This document shows, piece after piece, positions 15,444 to 23,960 of a DNA stretch of 58,726 nt; positions within the stretch are counted from its first letter, which is position 1; every line of letters starts with the position of its first letter. The notes beneath the pieces are model-generated. The model saw nothing but the letters and a program-made list of their open reading frames with translations. It did not search any database and was not told the DNA's origin. The stretch covers positions 1 to 58,726 of the forward strand of contig CAMNII010000011.1 of the NCBI GenBank assembly GCA_946540435.1, in the 5' to 3' direction. The translations under genes were made by a program, and so were the position numbers. The DNA is from an uncultured Prevotella sp. (GTDB taxonomy: Bacteria; Bacteroidota; Bacteroidia; Bacteroidales; Bacteroidaceae).

Positions 15444-16742
15444 ATGAGACATCTATTATCGCTTACAGCAGCATCATTGCTGGCTTTTGCAATGCCGGCC
15501 AATGCACAGGTGAATGCAGCTGACAGCGTCATGAACCATACCGGCGGAAACAGGCTCAGCGTCGGCGGATATGGCGAGATTGCACTGAGCCGCAACTTCT
15601 ACAGCGACAACCCCTATCGCTACAAACTGCCCGACGAGCATGTGAACGACCCCAGCCATGGCGTCTTCGATATTCCTCACATGGTGGTGTACCTTGGCTA
15701 CGACTTTGGCAAGGGATGGACCATGGGTTCGGAGATTGAGTTTGAGCATGGCGGTGCCGGCATCGCCTATGAGAAGGAAGGCGAAGAAGGCGGTGAATGG
15801 GAACAGGAAACAGAGAAAGGCGGCGAAGTGGAAATCGAACAGTTCTGGATTCAGAAGTCATTCTCGAAGCGAGCCAACCTGCGCATGGGTCATATCGTCG
15901 TCCCTGTAGGCCTGAACAATGCCCATCATGAGCCGCTGAATTTCTTCACGGTCTATCGTCCCGAAGGCGAGAACACAATACTCCCCTCCACATGGCACCA
16001 GACGGGCGTTTCCCTTTGGGGACGCTTGGGCGACTTCCGCTACGAGGCCCAGGTGCTTGGCGGACTGAACGCCAACCATTTCACCAACGACCGATGGATA
16101 GGAAAAGGACACAAGTCACCGATGGAATATGACATTGCCAACAAATACGGCGCTGCCGTAAGACTCGACAACTACTCGGTAGAGGGGTTGCGTATCGGCG
16201 TCAGCGGATATTACGGGCACTCCATCGGCAACAGCTATCCCAACGAAGCTGCCGGTGTGGAAAGCCAGTACAAGGGTGCTGTTGCCGTGGGGTCGGTAGA
16301 CTTCTCTTACAACGCCCACAACTGGATTGTGCGCGGACAGGCCGACTACGGCTATCTGGGCGACGCCGAACAGCTGCGCTACATCTATAACCGCGTGAGC
16401 AAGGCATCGCCGTTCCACCATTCAGCCTACGTCAGCAAGAACGCCTATGCCGTCGGCATCGAAGCAGGATACGACATCTTCTCGCAAATCAGCAGGCTGC
16501 GCGCCGACCATCAGAAACTTTATGTCTTCGGCCGCTACGAGCAATACGACCCGTATGCCTCGAACACCAACGGCCGGTCGTATGAGTACACCGCCAAGAA
16601 ACGCATCGCTGCCGGCGTCAACTACTATCCGCTGCCACAGATTGCCATCAAGGCTGAGTATTCCCACAGAATACTGAAAAGTCAGTACAACAACGAGCCT
16701 TCCATCAACATCGGCGTAGCCTACGAAGGCTTCTTCAGATAA
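15444..16742 (+). CDS. Outer-membrane porin-like beta-barrel protein
   Basis: The 432-residue protein has a signal peptide (ending ANA|QV, residues 1-21). The rest alternates polar and aromatic residues in short strands with many Gly, Tyr and Asn, and ends in Phe-Arg (GVAYEGFFR), as expected for an outer-membrane barrel of about 16-18 strands. It resembles phosphate-selective porin O/P-like proteins. An acidic Glu/Gly-rich loop lies at about 105-130. It is first in a plus-strand run with imelysin, di-haem oxidoreductase and CcsBA, so it may admit the substrate of that system. Confidence 0.75.
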   Translation: MRHLLSLTAASLLAFAMPANAQVNAADSVMNHTGGNRLSVGGYGEIALSRNFYSDNPYRYKLPDEHVNDPSHGVFDIPHMVVYLGYDFGKGWTMGSEIEFEHGGAGIAYEKEGEEGGEWEQETEKGGEVEIEQFWIQKSFSKRANLRMGHIVVPVGLNNAHHEPLNFFTVYRPEGENTILPSTWHQTGVSLWGRLGDFRYEAQVLGGLNANHFTNDRWIGKGHKSPMEYDIANKYGAAVRLDNYSVEGLRIGVSGYYGHSIGNSYPNEAAGVESQYKGAVAVGSVDFSYNAHNWIVRGQADYGYLGDAEQLRYIYNRVSKASPFHHSAYVSKNAYAVGIEAGYDIFSQISRLRADHQKLYVFGRYEQYDPYASNTNGRSYEYTAKKRIAAGVNYYPLPQIAIKAEYSHRILKSQYNNEPSINIGVAYEGFFR

Positions 16743-16775
16743 AGCATTTATTAACCTTCTAATATATATTAAAAA

Positions 16776-18032
16776 ATGAAAGAGATTTTCAAATTCACGC
16801 TGCTCTTTGCAGTCACATGCACCATGACATTCGGACTATCTTCCTGTGGTGATGACGACGACAACGGAGGAGTCACCACAGATGAGATGTACAAGAATCC
16901 TGCCTATGGCAACGAAGCCATTGAAGCCTGCGAGAAACTCGTCACCGCACTCGAAGAGGCCTACAACATCATTGGAAAAGCAGCGCTTACCGATGAGCAG
17001 GCCAGCAACCTGCATGCTATCCTCGAGAACAATGTCAATAACGTCATCGTTCCTACCTACAGTGCCCTCGGCGATGCCGTAGAGGCCATGCACAAGGCTC
17101 TGGGAACCCTCTCTACCACACAGGTGACCCAGAAGAACGTGAACGATGCCTGCGCAGCCTTCCTCACCGCCCGTTCGGAGTGGGAGAAGAGCGAGGCATT
17201 CCTCATGGGACCTGCCGCCGGTTTCGATGTAGACCCGCACATCGACTCATGGCCGCTTGACCGTGCTGCACTGCACGACTATTTCAAGAATCCGAAGGCT
17301 GAAGACCTCGACGAGAGCATCCTCGGCTTCCATGCCCTGGAGTTCCTGCTTTTCCGCGACGGTGCAGCCCGGAAAGTGTCTGAGTTCACCGGCAACGATA
17401 CCTACAAAGGCTTCACCGACATCACGGGAGCACAAGAGCTTGCCTATGCCGAAGAGGTGATTGCCGACCTGCTCAACCATGTCTACCAATTGGAAGTATC
17501 GTGGAACCCCGGCAACAAATCGCGTCTTGCCGCCGTTCAGGCTGCCGGGCTGGAATACCAGACCAAGCTTGGGCTGAGCTTCGGAGAGGATCTGAAGAAT
17601 GCCGGTTCAGACAAGAGCATGTACCCCACGCTGAAAGAAGCCGTACAGCAGGTGCTCTCGCTTCCCGAGGAGAGCTGCGTAGGCATTGCCAACGAGGTCG
17701 GAACGGCAAAGATTGCCAATCCGTTCTCCGCTGGATACATCTTCTATGTAGAGTCGCCCTACAGCCACAACTCCATCACCGACTTCCAGGACAACATCCG
17801 ATCCATCGAAAATATCTGGTATGGCAGCCGCGACGGTAAGGCCAGCAATCCCAAGGCCAGCTTCCATCGCTTCTTTGCCGAGAACAGCTCTGCAGCCGGC
17901 AAGAAGGTTGAAGAAGCCATTGACAACGCCATTGAGAAAATCGGAAAGATGCCGGCTCCCTTCGTGAAGTACGTCAGCACCATCTGGAACAAGAGCTTTG
18001 AAGACGATCCTGTCGTAGAGATTGAAGAATAG
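16776..18032 (+). CDS. Imelysin-family (EfeO/M75-like) lipoprotein
   Basis: The 418-residue protein starts with a lipoprotein signal; Cys24 is followed by an Asp-rich stretch that commonly marks surface export in Bacteroidetes. The imelysin GxHxxE motif is GFHALE (184-189). The protein is all-helical with two related halves, as in imelysins. Family members bind iron or other metals, or act in iron uptake like EfeO; protease activity is doubtful. It lies 33 bp after the porin and 28 bp before the di-haem oxidoreductase, so it is part of the operon. Confidence 0.9.
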   Translation: MKEIFKFTLLFAVTCTMTFGLSSCGDDDDNGGVTTDEMYKNPAYGNEAIEACEKLVTALEEAYNIIGKAALTDEQASNLHAILENNVNNVIVPTYSALGDAVEAMHKALGTLSTTQVTQKNVNDACAAFLTARSEWEKSEAFLMGPAAGFDVDPHIDSWPLDRAALHDYFKNPKAEDLDESILGFHALEFLLFRDGAARKVSEFTGNDTYKGFTDITGAQELAYAEEVIADLLNHVYQLEVSWNPGNKSRLAAVQAAGLEYQTKLGLSFGEDLKNAGSDKSMYPTLKEAVQQVLSLPEESCVGIANEVGTAKIANPFSAGYIFYVESPYSHNSITDFQDNIRSIENIWYGSRDGKASNPKASFHRFFAENSSAAGKKVEEAIDNAIEKIGKMPAPFVKYVSTIWNKSFEDDPVVEIEE

Positions 18033-18060
18033 GAACGTGAGAAGAAAATAATTAGCAAGA

Positions 18061-19833
18061 ATGAACAAAAAAGAAATGAGAAACTATTTGAGATACGCAT
18101 TGATCGGCATGCTGGCCCTGCCACTGCTGACCGCATGTAGCGACGACGACGAGAAGCCCACGGACAAGATGCAGGAAGGCGAAGAGTTCTTCGGCAAGGC
18201 TAACGACGTGTTCGCCGCAGAAGAGTGGTATCCCGGAGGTGAATTGGGAACCACCGAAGCTCCCTCCTACTCCGACCCCACACCGGTCGTCTTGCAGACG
18301 GAAGGCATGGAGACGTCATTCAACAAGGGTGAAGATTTCTTCGAGCACTCCTACACGCTGAACAACGAGCCGCGCAAAGGACTCGGTCCGGCATGGGTAC
18401 GCTCAGGATGCATCCAATGCCACCCCTCTTACGGACACGGTAAGCGCCAGACGCAATATCGTGCCAACGACTATGGTAACGGCTATCTGCTCGTCGTCTA
18501 CCACCCGACGGCTGGCACCGATGCCGACGGTGTGAACTATGCCGCCAACTCCTACATCCGCCACGTCACCGGCATGCCACAGACCAAGGCGATGAGTCCC
18601 TTCAAGGCACCCATCGACGAGAACCAGATTATCATCAACTGGAAGACCGTTGAGTCGATGCCCAGCGGACTGCCCATGCAGTTTGCCGACGGCGAGAAGT
18701 TCGAGCTCATCTATCCTGAGGTGACGATTCCGCAGATGGCTTTCAACACGCTGCCCAAGCCCGACAACTATGAGGTACGCCTCGAGTCGACCATCGGCAT
18801 CTACGGCACAGGACTGCTCGACGCCATCGACTTCGATGACATGAAAGCACAGTATCAGGCTGAAGCCAAGGCTGGGGCGACGCTGAACCCCGCCATGTGG
18901 GATGCCGCTGCCAACGACTGGGCTCCCAGCGCATGGTACAAGCTGGCCGACGGCACACTGGGCATCAAGAAGTTCACCTATGCCATGACGCGCACATCGC
19001 TGCAAGACGGTGCCGGCGCCAACGCCATCTGGAACATCACCAACGTGACACGCTCCGACCGCCACTACCTCTACTCCACCAAGCAGTGGGCAAAGGCCAT
19101 GTCTGAGGACGACGAGGTCATCAGCAGCATCATGGCCAACGGCAACGACAAGTCGTCACTCCTCTATCCCTATTATGCCGACGGCACCAAGGAGGGCATC
19201 AAGGAGCGCGTCAACATGTTGCTCGGACTGAACACCGGTGCCGACGCCCCGACTTTCGAGGAATACTTCGTCAAAGGAGCGCCCTTCAACGGACAAGAGG
19301 AGATGAGCGACAAGGACTACTACGACTTCATGGTATGGCATCGCGGCCTCGCCGTTCCTGCCGCCCGCAACCTGAACGATGCCGACGTCAAGCGGGGAAA
19401 GACGCTCTTCATGGATATGGGATGCGCCACCTGCCACCGTCCCTCGTGGAAGACCGGCAAAGACGACTACTGGGTTGACAACAGCATCAAAGCCTATGCC
19501 AAGAGTATCGGCAAGGATGCCAACGAGATCCTGCCGAAATATCCCGGACAGACCATCTGGCCCTATACCGACATGGTGCAGCACCGGCTGTTCATGGAGA
19601 ACGACATCCGCACCGGCTGGTGCCGCACGACACCACTGTGGGGTCGAGGGCTGAGCCTGCAGCGCACAGGTGCTGAGGACCGTCTGCACGACTGCCGCGC
19701 CCGCAACGAGATTGAAGCCATCATGTGGCACTTCTACTCCAAGGAGTCGGATGCCTATTGGTGCGCAGAGAAATTCTACAAGCTCTCCAAAGCCGACCGC
19801 GACGCTGTGGTGAAATTCCTTCGTGCCATCTGA
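18061..19833 (+). CDS. Di-haem oxidoreductase (DHOR, DUF1111) lipoprotein
   Basis: The 590-residue protein has a lipobox (LLTAC, Cys26) followed by SDDDEK, suggesting an outer-membrane, possibly surface-exposed, lipoprotein. Two haem c sites are visible: CIQCH (117-121) and CATCH (455-459). The C-terminal pattern PYTDMVQH...TTPLWGRGL is typical of the DHOR family, which sits beside imelysins in many genomes. It should carry two covalent haems and do redox chemistry on a metal or other substrate. The downstream CcsBA would mature it. The ATG at 18061 is used; 18076 is an alternative start. Confidence 0.92.
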   Translation: MNKKEMRNYLRYALIGMLALPLLTACSDDDEKPTDKMQEGEEFFGKANDVFAAEEWYPGGELGTTEAPSYSDPTPVVLQTEGMETSFNKGEDFFEHSYTLNNEPRKGLGPAWVRSGCIQCHPSYGHGKRQTQYRANDYGNGYLLVVYHPTAGTDADGVNYAANSYIRHVTGMPQTKAMSPFKAPIDENQIIINWKTVESMPSGLPMQFADGEKFELIYPEVTIPQMAFNTLPKPDNYEVRLESTIGIYGTGLLDAIDFDDMKAQYQAEAKAGATLNPAMWDAAANDWAPSAWYKLADGTLGIKKFTYAMTRTSLQDGAGANAIWNITNVTRSDRHYLYSTKQWAKAMSEDDEVISSIMANGNDKSSLLYPYYADGTKEGIKERVNMLLGLNTGADAPTFEEYFVKGAPFNGQEEMSDKDYYDFMVWHRGLAVPAARNLNDADVKRGKTLFMDMGCATCHRPSWKTGKDDYWVDNSIKAYAKSIGKDANEILPKYPGQTIWPYTDMVQHRLFMENDIRTGWCRTTPLWGRGLSLQRTGAEDRLHDCRARNEIEAIMWHFYSKESDAYWCAEKFYKLSKADRDAVVKFLRAI

Positions 19834-19843
19834 CCTGTCACTC

Positions 19844-22021
19844 ATGAAGAAACTATTAGCATTCCTTTACGTGCTGCTGCTGGCTTGTCTGGCAGCAGCA
19901 ACGGTTATTGAAAAGTATCAGGGTACCGACTATGTCCAGGAACACCTCTACGGGGCGTGGTGGTTCTCACTGTTGTGGGCTTTGCTGACGGCTGTCGCCA
20001 TCGCCTGGATGTGCAAGCAGCACATGAAGCGCTGGTCGCTGATCTTGCTCCATGGCTCCTTCGTCGTTATCCTGGCGGGGGCACTCCTCACCCATCTGAC
20101 AGCAGAGCGCGGAGCCATACACCTCCGCACAGGAGAACCTACGGCCGTCTATCAAGCCCGCCAAAACGGGAAAGCCGTAGAGAAGACGCTCCCCTACACC
20201 CTGACGCTCAACCGTTTCGAGGTGAGATACCATGAAGGAATGCAAGCCGCTGCCGACTACGAGAGCCACATCACCATCGACGACCCGCGGCGACAGTCGC
20301 CACGTCGGCAGACCGTATCAATGAACCACATCGTCAGCCACCGCTCACAACGCTTCTACCAGGGCGGTTATGACGACGACATGATGGGCAGCACGCTGAT
20401 CATCAATGCCGACCCATGGGGCATACCCGTCACCTATACCGGGTATGCCTTGCTGTTCATCTCACTGCTGTGGCTGCTCATCGACCCGAAAGGCACCTTC
20501 CGCACCCTGCTGCGTCACCCGTTACTGCAGAAAGGGTCTCTCATGGTCGTTGCCCTGCTGGCCACCGGCAGCGCAGCGGCTGCCACCACCGTGCCACAGG
20601 AGACGGCAGAAGCCTTCGGACGACTGCATGTCATTTATAACGGGCGCATCTGTCCCATGCAGACCTTCGCCATGGACTTCACCCGGAAGCTCTACGGGAA
20701 GCCCCACTACGGTCCCTACACCGCCGAGCAAGTGGTGATGGGATGGATCTTCTGGGGTGAAGAATGGAGCAACGAACCTTTCATCAAGGTCAAAGGCAGT
20801 GAGCTGAAGGCCGCTTTCTCCATCGGCAAGCGGGCGACGATGAAAGACTTTTTCGGGGACGACGGCTACCGGCTCGGTCCCCTCGTCGATGAGTACTACC
20901 GGGGACAGCACGACGCCCTGCACAAGCAGGCAGCTGCCGTTGACGAGAAGCTGATGCTTCTCATGCAGCTGCGCCAAGGCACTCCGCTGAAGCTGTTCCC
21001 CTACAACGGGCAGTGGTACGCCCCTACCGACCGTCTGCCCGGCGACATCTCTGTCGACGACCGGCACTTCATTGAGAATGTCTTCACGCTGCTCTACGAG
21101 GAAGCCTTACAAGGGAACTTCAGTGAGATGGATACCATCCTCAACAAGATTGGTGACTATCAGCACAAGAAAGCCGCCGACATGCTGCCTTCTGCATTCC
21201 GCTATAAGGCCGAATGCGCATATAACAGCGTTCCCGTGCCCACCATCCTCTTCATGCTGAACCTCACCTTGGGATTTCTCTCACTGGCGGCCATCATCCG
21301 GCTGATGGCAGGAAGGAAGGACAAATACCAACGCTATGCCATCCACGGGTTCCGCCTACTGAACATGCTGACCTTCATCACGCTCACCGTCTACATCATC
21401 CTGCGCGGCATCGCCAGCGGACGCGTACCCATGTCCAACGGCTACGAGACCATGCTCACGCTGGCCTGGTTCGTACAGCTGTTCACGATCCTGATGAGCA
21501 GGAAAGCAGTCATCATGACCACGTTCGGCTTCCTGCTGAGCGGCTTCTTCCTCCTCGTCAGCCATATCTCGCAGATGGATCCCGCCATCACCCATACGAT
21601 GCCCGTGCTCAACAGTCCGCTCCTCACCCTCCATGTCAGCATCATCATGATGTCGTACGCACTGCTGGCACTGACATTCCTCTGTGCCATAGTAGCACTC
21701 TGCCTGCCGCGACAGGGCGAGCATCTGCAGGTTCTCTCACGCATCTTCCTCTATCCGGCCATCGCCACCATGGGGCTGGGAATCTTCATCGGAGCCATCT
21801 GGGCCAACATCTCGTGGGGCACATACTGGTCGTGGGACCCCAAAGAGACATGGGCCCTCATCACCTTCATGGTCTATGCCATCGCGCTCCACACCACCTC
21901 ACTCCCCATTTTCCGTCGTCCCAGGGCCTATAACCTCTTCATGCTGCTGGCCTTCCTGAGCTTGGTCATGACCTATTTCGGGGTGAACTATTTCCTTGGC
22001 GGCATGCACTCCTACGCATAA
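19844..22021 (+). CDS. ccsBA: Fused CcsBA (ResB-ResC) cytochrome c synthetase
   Basis: From the ATG at 19844 the protein has 725 residues. The N-terminal part (about 1-400) is ResB/CcsB-like with several membrane segments and a large periplasmic loop. The C-terminal part (about 440-725) is CcsA-like with the haem-handling WWD motif WGTYWSWDPKETWALI (658-673). It exports haem and attaches it to CXXCH motifs on the outside of the inner membrane (system II). It starts 10 bp after the DHOR stop, which is the only cytochrome in the window and its obvious client. A GTG at 19823 would overlap the DHOR gene and is less likely. Confidence 0.93.
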   Translation: MKKLLAFLYVLLLACLAAATVIEKYQGTDYVQEHLYGAWWFSLLWALLTAVAIAWMCKQHMKRWSLILLHGSFVVILAGALLTHLTAERGAIHLRTGEPTAVYQARQNGKAVEKTLPYTLTLNRFEVRYHEGMQAAADYESHITIDDPRRQSPRRQTVSMNHIVSHRSQRFYQGGYDDDMMGSTLIINADPWGIPVTYTGYALLFISLLWLLIDPKGTFRTLLRHPLLQKGSLMVVALLATGSAAAATTVPQETAEAFGRLHVIYNGRICPMQTFAMDFTRKLYGKPHYGPYTAEQVVMGWIFWGEEWSNEPFIKVKGSELKAAFSIGKRATMKDFFGDDGYRLGPLVDEYYRGQHDALHKQAAAVDEKLMLLMQLRQGTPLKLFPYNGQWYAPTDRLPGDISVDDRHFIENVFTLLYEEALQGNFSEMDTILNKIGDYQHKKAADMLPSAFRYKAECAYNSVPVPTILFMLNLTLGFLSLAAIIRLMAGRKDKYQRYAIHGFRLLNMLTFITLTVYIILRGIASGRVPMSNGYETMLTLAWFVQLFTILMSRKAVIMTTFGFLLSGFFLLVSHISQMDPAITHTMPVLNSPLLTLHVSIIMMSYALLALTFLCAIVALCLPRQGEHLQVLSRIFLYPAIATMGLGIFIGAIWANISWGTYWSWDPKETWALITFMVYAIALHTTSLPIFRRPRAYNLFMLLAFLSLVMTYFGVNYFLGGMHSYA

Positions 22022-22052
22022 GAATATTTTTTTTCGACCTGATGTAATAAAA

Positions 22053-22105
22053 CTCCATAAGCATCGTTATTAATATAGATAACATTAATAAGATTGCCTA
22101 TGGAG
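22053..22105. repeat. Long imperfect hairpin over a small ORF start
   Basis: Outer arms CTCCATA (22053-22059) and TATGGAG (22099-22105), inner arms TTATTAAT (22067-22074) and ATTAATAA (22084-22091). The outer right arm contains the ATG of the 37-residue ORF. It may terminate the ccsBA transcript or occlude the small ORF start. Confidence 0.6.
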
Positions 22106-22213
22106 TATTTTACATCTGAAGAATTAAATCCGTCTGAAACAACATTGAACATCATCCGGCAGATTGCCTATGCCTACAACGCCCTGAAATACAAAGGGGT
22201 GGCCATGGCCTGA
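22100..22213 (+). CDS. 37-residue small ORF
   Basis: ATG 22100 to TGA 22213 encodes a 37-residue peptide starting MEYFTSEELNPSETTLNIIRQ by composition: acidic N-terminus, a PSETTLN turn and an amphipathic helix with IIRQIAYAYNAL. It is not a recognised family to me, but it reads like a real protein rather than random translation. The start codon is inside a stable hairpin. rpe starts 36 bp downstream. Confidence 0.45.
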   Translation: MEYFTSEELNPSETTLNIIRQIAYAYNALKYKGVAMA

Positions 22214-22248
22214 CCAGACAACATGAAGAAAGGAGAGCACCCACGCCC

Positions 22249-22896
22249 ATGAAACCGTTAGTTTCCCCTTCGCTGCTTTCGGCCGATTTCCTGCGACTCG
22301 ACAAAGACATCGAGATGATCAACCGCAGTGAGGCCGACTGGCTCCATCTCGATGTGATGGATGGCGTCTTTGTGCCCAACATCTCATTCGGATTTCCCGT
22401 CATCGATGCCGTGGCGGCAGCCTGCACCAAACCGCTCGACGTCCACCTGATGATTGTCCAGCCCGAGCGCTATACCGCACGGGTCGCCAAGACCGGCGCC
22501 ATGCTGATGACCGTCCATCAGGAGGCCTGCACCCACCTGCACCGTACCATTCAGGAAATCCATGCTGCCGGGATGAAGGCAGGCGTCGCACTGAACCCCG
22601 CCACCAGCCTCCACACCATTGAGGATGTTCTCGACGATGCCGACCTGATACTGCTCATGAGTGTCAACCCCGGCTTCGGCGGCCAGTCGTTCATCGAGCG
22701 CACGATTGCCAAGGTCGTCACGCTCCGGAAGATGATTGACGAACGCAAAGCCCACGCACTCATCCAGATTGACGGCGGCGTACAGGCAGAGACGGCACCG
22801 CGACTGATCAGTGCCGGTGCCGACGTATTAGTGAGCGGCAGCTATGTGTTCAAAGCCGCCGACCCTATTGCTACTATCAAATCGCTGAAAGGCTGA
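22249..22896 (+). CDS. rpe: Ribulose-phosphate 3-epimerase
   Basis: The 215-residue protein has the full rpe pattern: SPSLLSADF at the N-terminus, HLDVMDGVFVPNISFG (about 34-49), DVHLMIVQPE, LMSVNPGFGGQSFI (about 140) and QIDGGVQ (about 172), with the metal-binding His, Asp and catalytic Asp residues present. It interconverts ribulose-5-phosphate and xylulose-5-phosphate in the pentose phosphate pathway. It converges on the ECF sigma gene with only three bases between them. Confidence 0.96.
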   Translation: MKPLVSPSLLSADFLRLDKDIEMINRSEADWLHLDVMDGVFVPNISFGFPVIDAVAAACTKPLDVHLMIVQPERYTARVAKTGAMLMTVHQEACTHLHRTIQEIHAAGMKAGVALNPATSLHTIEDVLDDADLILLMSVNPGFGGQSFIERTIAKVVTLRKMIDERKAHALIQIDGGVQAETAPRLISAGADVLVSGSYVFKAADPIATIKSLKG

Positions 22897-22899
22897 CGT

Positions 22900-23499
22900 T
22901 CAGACCAGGTCCAACTGGATATGATGCTCGCGGGCCATACGCCGCATGTTCATCAGCGCATAGCGCATCCTACCCAGCGCTGTGTTGATGCTCACCTCTG
23001 TGGCCTCGGCAATCTCCTTGAACGACAGCTGCTGGAAATACCGCATAAAGACCACCTCGCGCTGGGCTGCCGGCAGCTGGTTCATCAGCACCTGCACGTC
23101 TGCCAACACCTGGGAATTAACAAATTCCATCTCGATATTCGACTCCAGGAGCCCATCGCCCGACCCCAGGTTCGACAGGTCGTTATCGGGATTTGCCTCT
23201 ACCACACGGCTCATCTGCTGGTCGCGGAACCAGTCCATAATCACGTTGTGGGCAATACGCATAACCCATGCGCTGAACTTACCGCTGTTCGTGTAGCGGC
23301 CTTCCTGAAGCTTGGTGATGACCTTCACGAAAGTTTCTTGAAACACATCCTCTGCCGTCTCGCGATCGCGGACCACATAAAGGATATACGAGAACAACTT
23401 CGACTGGTTGCGTGACAACAACAAATCAAATGCCCTATTGTTTCCATCAACGTATGACAATGCCAACTCCTCGTCGGTCATTTCCGTCAGATTCTTCAT
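22900..23499 (-). CDS. ECF-type RNA polymerase sigma factor
   Basis: The 199-residue protein has sigma region 2 (about 15-90; AEDVFQETFVKV and FSAWVMRIAHNVIMDWFR) and region 4 (about 135-190; LPAAQREVVFMRYFQQLSFKEIAEATEVSINTALGRMRYAL). No anti-sigma gene is adjacent, since the neighbour downstream is the convergent rpe. It has a strong promoter of its own and about an 85-nt leader. A probable small RNA is encoded just upstream on the same strand. Confidence 0.92.
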   Translation of the reverse strand: MKNLTEMTDEELALSYVDGNNRAFDLLLSRNQSKLFSYILYVVRDRETAEDVFQETFVKVITKLQEGRYTNSGKFSAWVMRIAHNVIMDWFRDQQMSRVVEANPDNDLSNLGSGDGLLESNIEMEFVNSQVLADVQVLMNQLPAAQREVVFMRYFQQLSFKEIAEATEVSINTALGRMRYALMNMRRMAREHHIQLDLV

Positions 23500-23588
23500 T
23501 CTATTTTACTTTTAAAATTATGAAGTAGAAATCTCGTCGATAGGCAAAATGGGTTTAAATGGGTTATACAAATTGTTATTATCGGGGG

Positions 23589-23620
23589 CAAAGTTAATTG
23601 TTTTTCCTGAAACCACCAAA
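23589..23620 (-). promoter_or_regulatory. Promoter of the ECF sigma gene
   Basis: Minus strand TTTG (23617-23620), a 20-bp spacer and TAACTTTG (23589-23596), a perfect consensus match. It begins just beyond the terminator of the upstream small RNA. Confidence 0.8.
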
Positions 23621-23630
23621 TTTTTCGGAC

Positions 23631-23705
23631 AAAAAAAAGAGGTTGGTGCAGGACGCTCCAACCTCACCAAGGAGATTTCGCAAATAACGAAATCTTCAAA
23701 ATAAC
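23631..23705 (-). ncRNA. Probable small RNA of about 75 nt
   Basis: A perfect promoter drives a short transcript with no start codon. It has two hairpins: AGATTTCG/CGAAATCT (arms 23688-23695 and 23673-23680, 7-nt loop) and AGGTTGG/CCAACCT (arms 23658-23664 and 23640-23646), the second followed at once by a run of eight T (23631-23638), a standard intrinsic terminator. The sigma gene downstream has a separate promoter, so this is more likely an independent small RNA than a leader. The 5' end is estimated from the promoter. Confidence 0.6.
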
Positions 23706-23710
23706 CGCCA

Positions 23711-23742
23711 CAAATGTAAACAATCATTTCCATATTGGCAAA
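23711..23742 (-). promoter_or_regulatory. Promoter of the probable small RNA
   Basis: Minus strand TTTG (23739-23742), a 20-bp spacer and TACATTTG (23711-23718), a perfect match to the Bacteroidetes consensus. The rest of 23743-23878 is AT-rich with nothing else recognised. Confidence 0.75.
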
Positions 23743-23878
23743 TTTTCTTTCAATTTGATGCAATATTTAACACTTATTATATTTTCGCCCCTTCATTTCC
23801 CCCTTTTTCCATCCTTTATACCATAATTACTAACAAGTACTAACATTTGGAAATGAAACAAAAATAAAACGCGAAAAA

Positions 23879-23910
23879 ATTGCAGTGCTCGATAAAAATG
23901 AGTAATTTTG
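23879..23910 (+). promoter_or_regulatory. Promoter of the secreted repeat-domain protein
   Basis: ATTG (23879-23882), a 20-bp spacer and TAATTTTG (23903-23910). The ATG is 50 bp downstream. Confidence 0.7.
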
Positions 23911-23960
23911 CACTTTGGAATGATTTTAAAAACACATTATAATAACTTAAACAAAAAACT

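Noticed and set aside
19823..19843. GTG start of CcsBA overlapping the DHOR gene
   Set aside because: The ATG at 19844 begins directly with a normal membrane-anchor sequence; the added seven residues have no support.
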